Shown piece by piece: positions 23,396 to 29,681 of a stretch of 29,681 nucleotides of DNA. The notes beneath the pieces were generated by a model. The model saw only the letters and a list, made by a program, of their open reading frames with translations. It searched no databases and was not told the origin of the DNA. A program made the position numbers and the translations under genes. The stretch comes from a virus. The stretch's first letter is position 1; each line of letters begins with the position of its first letter. The DNA lies in the IMG/VR virus record IMGVR_UViG_3300025118_000095, positions 1-29,681 of that record, one strand, 5' to 3'.

Positions 23396-24535
23396 TTAGT
23401 TGTGGTAACCACTTAGGAAGATACCGATACCGCTCTGAGCGGCAGAACCGACCTGAGTACTCCAGTTGAGAGTCACGGTTTGGTTATCGCCAATTCCCAT
23501 CGAGAAGTTCTGACTGTCGAGTTTGGCCGATTTCATAACAATCGCCATGTGCTCAGCTGCGTCAGTGTCATCATCGAGTCTAACGATAACTTTTTGATCG
23601 GGGTTTCTGGTTAACATGTCAGCTAAGTCACCAGTCGTAAGATCACCCACAAGGGCATCACAAGACATGGAAGCTGTTACCGGGAAGGTAATCTCTCTGG
23701 TAAACGCAAAGCGGCTTCCCAGCTTGTTCAGCGGCTCTCTGGCCAAGTCAAAGCTAGCATTGAAGCTCTGAACAGCAATCCCGGAGAGATCTGCACCGCC
23801 CTGAGAACTCGGAAGAGTCAGGGTGATGTTGCCCGGCTTAATTGCAGTCACGTCGCTCGTAGACGCTCCGGAACTTGTGGCCGTAGGCAGATCAAACGCT
23901 TTACCGTCTACGGTTCCGCCAGCGATTCCCAGCGCAGCATTAGTCGTGCCGTCGGAAGCCTTAATCCATGGAGCCCATCCACTTTCCTTAGTCGTAAAGG
24001 CCATGTTCAAGCCTTCAATCGTAATGTTTGCGGTTGGGAATCCACCAACGGCTCCCTCAGCGCTATAAGAAGCTAAGAAGCCGTTACCGATACCAATAAC
24101 ATTGTTGTTGGCGCCGTCTGCGAATGTTACAGCGTCACTACCTTCCGAAACAACGCGGACGTAGTAATTTCTTTCGTCAGCATTATTTACGAGGATGTCG
24201 GTCAAGACACTTACCAAGTCATCCTCGGCAACGCCTGTTTGGTTAACCTTTAAGCCAACCTTATCTTCATTATAAAAGTTGCAGAGATACCATGACGTGT
24301 CAAAACTGACAGTCGGGCTCTCAAGAATAACGCGGTCAATAGCGGCTAACTCGCCGAATTGGTTCACGTCCGTCCGAGCAATATCGAAACTATAATTCGC
24401 ACTTTGAATTCGTTTCAATTGGTTCGGTGAATTAGAGGTGCCGGTTTCAGCGACCCAACCAGCATCGCCCTTGGCGGTCTTGTCGGGTCCAGCATATACA
24501 GCGGCACTTTGATAAATAGTTCTATTTCTGGCCAT
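23396..24535 (-). CDS. Major tail tube protein with internal duplication
   Basis: At 379 aa this is longer than lambda gpV (246 aa). The start is supported by AAGGA 8 bases upstream. Two similar segments are visible. Residues 45-78 read SANYSFDIARTDVNQFGELAA then R68 and P74. Residues 257-289 read SFNASFDLAREPLNKLGS then R280 and P285. Shared residues include S, N, SFD, AR, N, G, R and P with at most one gap. This is the tube-domain pattern (strand, Asp-Arg turn, Gly, strand ending in Pro) present twice, as in phage T5 pb6, which forms trimeric rings. Between them lies a Gly/Ala/Thr-rich region (about 130-245) that could be a surface domain. Location before the chaperones and tape measure, and its own terminator, support the call. 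Confidence 0.82.
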   Translation of the reverse strand: MARNRTIYQSAAVYAGPDKTAKGDAGWVAETGTSNSPNQLKRIQSANYSFDIARTDVNQFGELAAIDRVILESPTVSFDTSWYLCNFYNEDKVGLKVNQTGVAEDDLVSVLTDILVNNADERNYYVRVVSEGSDAVTFADGANNNVIGIGNGFLASYSAEGAVGGFPTANITIEGLNMAFTTKESGWAPWIKASDGTTNAALGIAGGTVDGKAFDLPTATSSGASTSDVTAIKPGNITLTLPSSQGGADLSGIAVQSFNASFDLAREPLNKLGSRFAFTREITFPVTASMSCDALVGDLTTGDLADMLTRNPDQKVIVRLDDDTDAAEHMAIVMKSAKLDSQNFSMGIGDNQTVTLNWSTQVGSAAQSGIGIFLSGYHN

Positions 24536-24614
24536 AATTTATTTTCCTTTTTCTTTTAACTAGTTAATGTTTTTTACAGTTTATTGTTAATATTGGGAAC
24601 TCATTTTATCCGCT
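24536..24614 (-). promoter_or_regulatory. Gap upstream of tail tube gene, possible promoter region
   Basis: This is the longest gap upstream of a gene in the - strand neck and tube block, in a region where most genes overlap or nearly touch. It is AT-rich, contains the perfect palindrome TTAACTAGTTAA (24556-24567) and ends in an AAGGA ribosome binding site. An extra promoter for the abundantly needed tube protein is plausible, but no clear -35/-10 pair is visible. Confidence 0.3.
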
Positions 24615-25466
24615 TTAACTCGCGCGAGGAAAGCGGAATCCTTGTAACTCAAAATCGATTATCGCCTTAAATACATCTTGATTGGTGTTTTTAAGATTTT
24701 CCATATACCCTAAACTAAAGCGGGATATTTCGACGGAATCTAAATAAACCTCGTCTGATATACCGCTAATAAGTTCCGTATAATTATATACACCTGATTT
24801 CAATCCCCCTAGAGCATTAAATGGATATTTTTCATCTGGGAGAATCTTAACTCCTACCTTAGACTGATCCTTGAATATTGAACAGGCTGCATCTAAATTA
24901 AATTGAGAATCTGACAGAATAATGGCTCTTACATTAGTCTTCGTCGTCTCTTCTCCGCCGAATGCCCTTGGTTCGTTTTCACCTCCATTATTCTTGATAA
25001 AAACAGCGGGATAAGTGGCTACATTGGAAGCGAGTCCCGTTTCGGTTTGAGAGGTAGAGGGCCGAAGTTCAATTTTGTCCTCAAAAAGAAGCTCTTGTTC
25101 AGCCTTACTGGTTAAATATACATTAAAGTCCTTAATAGCATAATTTCCGCTGACTACATTAGAGCCCTGACTGTTGCTAAAATATGCTTGCCCCTCGTTA
25201 TAGTCAATATCAACTAAGTTACCTTGTCCAGTTTTGTAAAAACTGCTATCTACATATACTCCACTGATTACCGTGGCGTTGGTTATAGAAGAGTCTGTTA
25301 CGAATTGCTTAAACGGCGCACCATATGCGTTATAATTATAATAAAGTCCCTCTACCGAATAAAATTTAGACCCATGATTCGTATAGGCCTCTCCCTTTTC
25401 TAGAAGGGTGTGGTCAAACCAAAGCAAAAAGCTAGATAACACTCTATTTTCGTATTGAGTTTTCAT
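24615..25466 (-). CDS. Virion protein at tail terminator/completion position
   Basis: This 283-aa protein starts within an ATGA overlap with the previous gene and has AGGGG upstream. The N-terminus reads YENRVLSSFLLWFDHTLL, then an aromatic-rich part (FYSVEGLYYNYNAYG). Beta-rich sequence follows (VISGVYVDSSFYKTGQG, VDIDYNEGQAYF), and the C-terminus contains EVYLDSVEISRFSLGYM and ends FRFPRAS. In lambda-like and HK97-like phages the gene just before the tube protein encodes the tail terminator that stops tube growth and joins the head. This protein is roughly twice the usual size, so it may be an enlarged terminator or an unrelated neck protein. I do not recognise a characterised family; function is by position. 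Confidence 0.5.
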   Translation of the reverse strand: MKTQYENRVLSSFLLWFDHTLLEKGEAYTNHGSKFYSVEGLYYNYNAYGAPFKQFVTDSSITNATVISGVYVDSSFYKTGQGNLVDIDYNEGQAYFSNSQGSNVVSGNYAIKDFNVYLTSKAEQELLFEDKIELRPSTSQTETGLASNVATYPAVFIKNNGGENEPRAFGGEETTKTNVRAIILSDSQFNLDAACSIFKDQSKVGVKILPDEKYPFNALGGLKSGVYNYTELISGISDEVYLDSVEISRFSLGYMENLKNTNQDVFKAIIDFELQGFRFPRAS

Positions 25467-26065
25467 TTTCCCCTAAATTTACTATTAAATGTCCTTAAAA
25501 TTGCGCTCATGTACCTAGTTTTTTTAAAAACCGCACCCTTTCGGTACTTACCGTCTGCTTGAATACCCGTGCCAGACCGACTAGAGCTTATATAATTTTT
25601 ATATATGTAGTGTCCCAGCCCAGATATCCCTTTTTCTATTCTAAATAACCAACTGCCCGGCTCCCAAGGCATTTTACTCACAGACGCCAGTTCATTTTTA
25701 TTAGGGACTCTAACTTTATATTGATAATACACCCTGTTTTTCCCCTTGGTAATTTTTGGCTTCTTAGACATGGAAACTCCAGCGTTTAACAAGGCTGAAA
25801 CGGACGATACCGGGTCTGACCCATCATGAAAACCAATAAAACTAAATAAATTTCCTCCGCCCGTTACGGTGCCGCTTATATTTTTTGCTGTAGAGCCAGC
25901 CTCTAATTCCCTTGTCACTGGGTGATTTTCAAAGTCTTCTATTAACTCTTTTTTGTGCTTTTCTACTTTTGCTAAGCTCCGCTGATAAGCTATGTCTCGT
26001 ATTTTTTTATCAGAGGTAAGCTTTTTCATAGCTTTGTTTTTTAATATTTTGGTATACCTTCCCAT
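25463..26065 (-). CDS. Head-tail joining protein, HK97 gp10-like by position
   Basis: This is a 200-aa basic protein. Residues 1-60 are helical and Lys-rich (KKLTSDKKIRDIAYQRSL, KVEKHKKELIEDFENHP). A Gly/Ser-rich segment follows (TVTGGGNLFSFIGFHDG), then a beta part (VYYQYKVRVPNKNE, PWEPGSWLFRIEKG) and a basic C-terminus. Its place between a stopper-like and a terminator-position gene is that of HK97 gp10/lambda gpZ-type tail completion proteins, and the helix-then-beta layout fits. It shares one base with the upstream stop (TAATG) and four with the downstream start. The assignment rests mainly on gene order. Confidence 0.5.
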   Translation of the reverse strand: MGRYTKILKNKAMKKLTSDKKIRDIAYQRSLAKVEKHKKELIEDFENHPVTRELEAGSTAKNISGTVTGGGNLFSFIGFHDGSDPVSSVSALLNAGVSMSKKPKITKGKNRVYYQYKVRVPNKNELASVSKMPWEPGSWLFRIEKGISGLGHYIYKNYISSSRSGTGIQADGKYRKGAVFKKTRYMSAILRTFNSKFRGK

Positions 26066-26511
26066 TAGTTAATTTCTTCTATAAAGTATACATATAATTT
26101 TAATCCAAAATAATTTTTTACTGAGTCTGTCGTCGCTAGCTTAAAAGATTTATTATCTATTACTATTTTTTCAGTTCCTCCTTTGTTTATATAGTCTCTA
26201 GTGTCCGACTTAACTTTTATATAAACCTTACCAAGTGGAATTTTCGCTCCGGCAGAGCTCTCTGTTTCAACAGTTTGTTTATCTCCATATTGAACGATTG
26301 CTTTGCGAGTGGTAAACTCTGGTATATATTCTATGTTGGTTGGACTTGAAGAATTTCCATACCCCGGCAACGGTGGCTTGGTCGGATTTACGTCGGTGAT
26401 CTTTTTCTTGGGAGCTTTATGTATTTCTATATCTCTAGAAAAAGTATCAAACAAATCAAGGATCGAGCCTTGAAATGAGCTTTTATCTAAGTCTGTTAAC
26501 AAGCTAGCCAT
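26065..26511 (-). CDS. Head closure/stopper-like neck protein
   Basis: This is a 148-aa protein. The first 30 residues are helical (FQGSILDLFDTFSRDIEI). The middle is Pro-rich (PTKPPLPGYG), and the rest is beta-rich (TRKAIVQYGDKQT, GKVYIKVKSDTRDYI, KIVIDNKSFKLATTD) and ends in an aromatic strand, LKLYVYFIEEIN. This small beta-barrel-like composition, right after an all-helical adaptor-like gene, matches the stopper (lambda gpFII, SPP1 gp16, HK97 gp9) in the standard neck order. The IDNKSFKLATTD strand pair resembles the RIDG-type loop of such proteins. Confidence is moderate because sequence similarity in this group is low. Confidence 0.5.
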   Translation of the reverse strand: MASLLTDLDKSSFQGSILDLFDTFSRDIEIHKAPKKKITDVNPTKPPLPGYGNSSSPTNIEYIPEFTTRKAIVQYGDKQTVETESSAGAKIPLGKVYIKVKSDTRDYINKGGTEKIVIDNKSFKLATTDSVKNYFGLKLYVYFIEEIN

Positions 26512-26513
26512 AT

Positions 26514-26999
26514 TTATTCTTTCTCCCTAAGATCGTTGCGGTTGGAAGAGTAAACGCCCTCTACGGTATCATCCCCCACAACCTGTAATGGGGCAGCCGC
26601 TCTTATCCTATAAGCATGGATCATTTTATTTAATTCTTCTAACTCGACCTTCTTCGCAGTTTGATAAGTCTTACCTTGCTCGACCTTGTTCACTCTCCGA
26701 ACGGAAGTTCCGTCGGATTCGATTGAGATCCATGTGTCTGTGGAAGCCGCCCCCAAAGATTCTCTTAACTTAACATCGTAATAGTGAACCAAATATAATC
26801 TTTTAAAAATATCCTTTTCTTCCTGACCCATAGCCGGACTTATCTCAAAAGTACTCAAATCTACCAAGAAAGTAGTATTTAAATAAGAATTTAAGCTTCC
26901 GATATTAGTTCTGAGCCAAAAAGCAACAGGAGGGATAGAAAGGCTTGTAGGTTCTCCTAGTTCCATAAATATCTCATTTGCTATATCAACAATCTTCAT
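26514..26999 (-). CDS. Head-tail adaptor-like neck protein
   Basis: This 161-aa protein looks mostly helical: VDIANEIFMELGEP, then WLRTNIGSLNSYLNTTF, then EEKDIFKRLYLVHYYDV, and a long basic helix near 110-130. Small helical proteins of this sort, encoded first in the neck cluster, are adaptors that dock on the portal (SPP1 gp15, HK97 gp6). AAGG lies one base before the ATG, which is unusually close. Gene order (adaptor, stopper, gp10-like, terminator position, tube) supports the call. The portal and head genes are not in the window. Confidence 0.55.
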   Translation of the reverse strand: MKIVDIANEIFMELGEPTSLSIPPVAFWLRTNIGSLNSYLNTTFLVDLSTFEISPAMGQEEKDIFKRLYLVHYYDVKLRESLGAASTDTWISIESDGTSVRRVNKVEQGKTYQTAKKVELEELNKMIHAYRIRAAAPLQVVGDDTVEGVYSSNRNDLREKE

Positions 27000-27051
27000 A
27001 CCTTATATTACACCAATATTCTTATTACTTTTCTTTTTTATCTAAAGCTTA
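27000..27051 (-). other. Short AT-rich gap before the neck cluster
   Basis: The 52 bases between the Ig protein stop and the adaptor-like start are AT-rich and contain no hairpin with a U-tract. A weak promoter could lie here, since the upstream Ig gene differs in composition from the neck genes, but no boxes are clear. Confidence 0.25.
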
Positions 27052-29394
27052 TCAATTGCAATCGGTAAGATAGCACCCGACTGCTTTCCTCTGTCCTTCC
27101 ATAAAGTGCGCCTGAGTGAAATTATATGAACCTTTATAATTTTTAATCCGGTAGCGGTCACTTTGATTACCGATCGCGTCTTCGTCACGATAGGTTCCCG
27201 CGAGCCCCCATGTGATTTTGTCGATTGCGGTCACTTCGAGCACTTCCCATCTTCCTGATGCCGAAAAAGAGGCGGTATTCAGAGAGACGAAAAATCTAGC
27301 CTTACCAGCATTTCCTGCTTTCGGCACTCTTCTGAGCGCATTTGTTGGGTGGAATTTAAAAGCTGGGAGACTCCACCAAACATTTTGAATAGAGAAAAAG
27401 GTCCACTTCGCGCCTCTCACCCAACTTACGGGTTTTGCCCATGGGGTGGGATTATTTGCACCGGGCTTGCCTCCCTGTGCGTCAAACCAGCCCGGATTGT
27501 CGGGGCAGTAACGTATAGTTCTTATTCTATATACGACCGTATTGTCCGCTCTCATTATGGTTGGACCATTGACAACGCGTAATTCCCCAGCATTACTGAT
27601 TACTGTGTTTACGTTTCCTAAGGGAGGAGGCCCTCCTCCTCCGTTAGATACCCTACATTTATAGGTACCGCTATGCACTACTTGAGGATTCAAAATAACC
27701 AGAGTTCTATTCGTTGCCCCGGCGATACGCGCACCATTTTTATACCATTGATATCTTAGTGGCATCCCACCAGCCGCCACGGTCGCGGTGACAGAAATAG
27801 TAACTTGGTTGCCCACGCCCCCGCCAAGGCCTAGGGCGTTCCCCCGCAATACAGATAGTTTATTGCGCGGTTCGGTATGAAAAGGATGTTTGATAATTAC
27901 TGGCATGGGAACCGGAGGGAAACAAATCGGATTAAATGTCCCAACACTTCCTCCGCTGTCTTTCGCACAGTCACAGCGCCCGTCAATACCCGACCATGAT
28001 GTTTTCGGCGCAGCCCCAAAATTGTTGCCGGGCCTTGCGAGCCTATAAAAATTCGTATAGAAAGCAACTCGTAGCCGAGTTGGCCGTGGAGGCCCGCTCA
28101 GCCTGATCCCACCCGGTGGTACATTTGGCCAATAAGCCCTCCAGTTACCGCTACCCCGCGGAAATTCTCTAAGACCATAATAAGCTAACAGTTTAATTTC
28201 GTCAGTCGGACAATCAACTACTCTTACTTCGAAGCATTTACCGTTGGCAAAATACCAGAATTTATTATTATGAAATTTAAAAAGGTTCACGTGAAAAGCG
28301 TCTGCCCTAACCCGCCGAACCACCATTTTTCCCGAAGAAATACATAGGTTAATGGGTAATTTAAACGCTGGATTAGCATAGTTGTTTATTTGATCTACCC
28401 TGCTACAACCGTCTGCCCTACCGGCTTCAGAGACAGCAATTATAAAATCTTGTAAACAGGGAGAACAATCTTCATAGTGGACATATGATGTATCATAGGT
28501 TGTTTGATCTATCCACTGAATACTTTTCAACGTATCTCCGGGCCCCGTCTTTGGACCCCGAGGAATCGCTGCATAAGTATAACAATGTGGCCAATCTACT
28601 CTGAGGCTGCTTCTACCCGCTTGCCTCGTTTTAAAAGGGTGTGTCATCCTCGGCCAATTAGTCGGGTTCGCTGGGTGCTGAATGACTCCCCCTGCCGGAA
28701 AATTAAATGTATTTGCTGTTTCTAAATATAATCTTTTCCTACCGCTTTTGTAGGTGCTACCACAAGCGGTACATGGTGTTAGTTGCCAATATTTAGGGCA
28801 ACGTACTCCTTGTGCCAAATACATCGCACCGTCAGGTCTCGGGGGATATTGCGCGGCAGAAATGATCGGAGGGCACTGATATGTCGGCCAGTCTTCAGCG
28901 GGTATTTGAAATACAAACTCTTTATAATACTTCATTAATCCCCAGCGCTCGGGGTGCCATGTTTTATTGTGATGCTGACCATTAACCCATTGATTTAAAA
29001 GTACCGGAAGGTTCCGCGGGTCCATTGGAGGAAGCCTTTTAATTCTCCACCAGTTTGTGCGGGTAATTAAACCATTTAACCAAACTTTTGTATAAGGAAG
29101 CCCAACGCCCAGATTACCGTCTATCCCTCCAGAGGGATGAGTACCTGCCCTCGGATTAGATGGATCGTTATATTTATGGACACATCCGACATATTGGGTT
29201 CCTGTAGGGTCACCCGTAAGCGTGTCTATATTACCATTTATTCGAGCGCATTCGCTATCCAACTGAGCAGCCATCGTTCCATAACGACAATTCATCATTG
29301 CAGAGAACTCATAAATACAAGACACAGTAACTGGAGGCCCCGGATTAGGCGGGGCATTACAAGTGTTCATATTTCTGGTTTCGAAACTATGCAT
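27052..29394 (-). CDS. Large Cys- and Trp-rich virion-type protein with an Ig-like domain
   Basis: This is a 780-aa protein with 23 cysteines by my count, many in pairs (CTAC, CSPC, CDC), and many Trp and Pro. Residues about 515-610 form an Ig-like domain with YQWYKNGARIAGA (W550), an SGTYKCRVSN F-strand (C580) and PPLGNVNTVIS. The usual B-strand Cys is replaced, so the standard disulfide is absent. The rest is unfamiliar. No signal peptide or membrane segment is evident, and no ribosome binding site precedes either the first ATG or the Met at residue 9. It lies upstream of the neck genes, so it may be a capsid or neck decoration or a whisker-like adhesin. Ig domains on phage virions commonly bind cell-surface sugars. 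The Ig call is firm; virion location is inferred. Confidence 0.75.
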   Translation of the reverse strand: MHSFETRNMNTCNAPPNPGPPVTVSCIYEFSAMMNCRYGTMAAQLDSECARINGNIDTLTGDPTGTQYVGCVHKYNDPSNPRAGTHPSGGIDGNLGVGLPYTKVWLNGLITRTNWWRIKRLPPMDPRNLPVLLNQWVNGQHHNKTWHPERWGLMKYYKEFVFQIPAEDWPTYQCPPIISAAQYPPRPDGAMYLAQGVRCPKYWQLTPCTACGSTYKSGRKRLYLETANTFNFPAGGVIQHPANPTNWPRMTHPFKTRQAGRSSLRVDWPHCYTYAAIPRGPKTGPGDTLKSIQWIDQTTYDTSYVHYEDCSPCLQDFIIAVSEAGRADGCSRVDQINNYANPAFKLPINLCISSGKMVVRRVRADAFHVNLFKFHNNKFWYFANGKCFEVRVVDCPTDEIKLLAYYGLREFPRGSGNWRAYWPNVPPGGIRLSGPPRPTRLRVAFYTNFYRLARPGNNFGAAPKTSWSGIDGRCDCAKDSGGSVGTFNPICFPPVPMPVIIKHPFHTEPRNKLSVLRGNALGLGGGVGNQVTISVTATVAAGGMPLRYQWYKNGARIAGATNRTLVILNPQVVHSGTYKCRVSNGGGGPPPLGNVNTVISNAGELRVVNGPTIMRADNTVVYRIRTIRYCPDNPGWFDAQGGKPGANNPTPWAKPVSWVRGAKWTFFSIQNVWWSLPAFKFHPTNALRRVPKAGNAGKARFFVSLNTASFSASGRWEVLEVTAIDKITWGLAGTYRDEDAIGNQSDRYRIKNYKGSYNFTQAHFMEGQRKAVGCYLTDCN

Positions 29395-29424
29395 TAGTTA
29401 TTTTAGTTATATTTTCTTGATTTA

Positions 29425-29681
29425 TTATAATAATTCATCTTGGTCGTCTTCCGTATGTGTCGGTGTGCTTACAATTGAGTCGGTGGCCTCTGGGGGCGCA
29501 TCCGTGGAGGAGTCTGTAGCTGCTGGTGTCTCTGTAGCTGCCGGTGTCTCTGTTGGCGACGGAGTCTTTGTCGGTGTCTCTGTTGGCGCATCCGTGTAGG
29601 GGTCTGTAGCTACCGGTGTCTCTGTTGGCGCATCCGTGTAGGGGTCTGTAGCTACCGGTGTCTCTGTTGGCGCATCCGTGT
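29425..29681 (-). CDS. C-terminus of a Thr/Pro-rich repeat protein (partial)
   Basis: The last 84 codons of a gene that starts beyond the right edge are visible. The frame reads units TDAPTETPVATDPY, repeated twice and then shortened, followed by TKTPSPTETPAATETP and an acidic end, TEDDQDELL, before TAA. Only Thr, Pro, Ala, Asp and Glu dominate, so it is an extended, disordered tail with many possible O-modification sites. It is 30 bases upstream of the Ig protein. The opposite strand has stops in the matching frame, which supports this reading. Identity of the full protein cannot be known from here; a head or decoration protein is possible by position. Confidence 0.6.
   Translation of the reverse strand, partial: TDAPTETPVATDPYTDAPTETPVATDPYTDAPTETPTKTPSPTETPAATETPAATDSSTDAPPEATDSIVSTPTHTEDDQDELL
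29581..29681. repeat. 42-bp tandem repeat
   Basis: Two identical 42-base units (29581-29622 and 29623-29664) are followed by the first 17 bases of a third that runs off the window. Diverged, shorter copies of the GGTGTCTCTG(T/C)TGGC core lie at about 29522-29580. The unit encodes 14 residues on the - strand. Confidence 0.95.

Noticed and set aside
29363-29599. + strand frame of 78 codons with SVAAGVSVG repeats
   Set aside because: It overlaps the start of the Ig gene and stops inside the 42-bp repeat. The - strand frame through the repeat stays open to the window edge.
1-29681. tRNA, rRNA, insertion sequence, integrase or attachment site
   Set aside because: None was recognised on either strand. 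Almost all bases are accounted for by structural genes, and no terminal inverted repeat or transposase motif was seen.

Overview
The window is a structural (neck and tail) module of a long-tailed siphophage or prophage, probably an environmental, perhaps marine, Caudoviricetes member. The evidence is a lambda-type tail tip set (gpM-, gpL-, gpK-, gpI- and gpJ-like proteins), a duplicated tail tube protein, a chaperone pair and a tape measure protein of 3850 residues, with almost no intergenic DNA. AT-rich DNA, chitin-binding-like modules, GGSGYT-type beta repeats, a calcium-loop motif and an Ig domain of the YQWYKNG type fit an aquatic host. I see no integrase, replication gene, tRNA, rRNA, CRISPR array or insertion sequence, and the host cannot be named from this sequence.

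Layout: positions 1-105 are a leader with a perfect 10-bp inverted repeat. Positions 106-9504 (+ strand) hold a tight operon: gpM-like, gpL-like, JAMM peptidase (gpK-like), gpI-like, gpJ-like tip protein (1694 aa), then two further tail proteins with GGSGYT-type repeats. Positions 9493-29681 are read on the - strand. Read from the right in transcription order, they hold the end of a Thr/Pro repeat protein, a 780-aa Cys-rich Ig protein, neck genes (adaptor-, stopper- and gp10-like), a 283-aa protein at the tail-terminator position, the tail tube protein and an intrinsic terminator. A 74-aa protein, two chaperone-position ORFs separated only by an in-frame amber codon, and the tape measure follow. 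The two operons converge and their last genes overlap by 12 bp. Compared with lambda, the M-L-K-I-J block is inverted relative to V-G-T-H.

How they work together: neck proteins close the filled head and join it to the tail. Tube subunits polymerise around the chaperone-coated tape measure, whose length sets tail length. The tip proteins (M, L, K, I, J and probably the two following genes) form the distal end that finds the host.

The most notable observation lies inside the tape measure. Residues about 568-1313 look like a cargo block: five GF(V/I)PN-type motifs punctuate two segments that each carry a PD-(D/E)XK-like nuclease signature. The whole 3850-residue protein contains no cysteine. 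Tape measures leave the tail ahead of the DNA, so this could be a way of delivering nuclease-like domains into the host at infection. That function is inference; the motifs and their spacing are seen directly.
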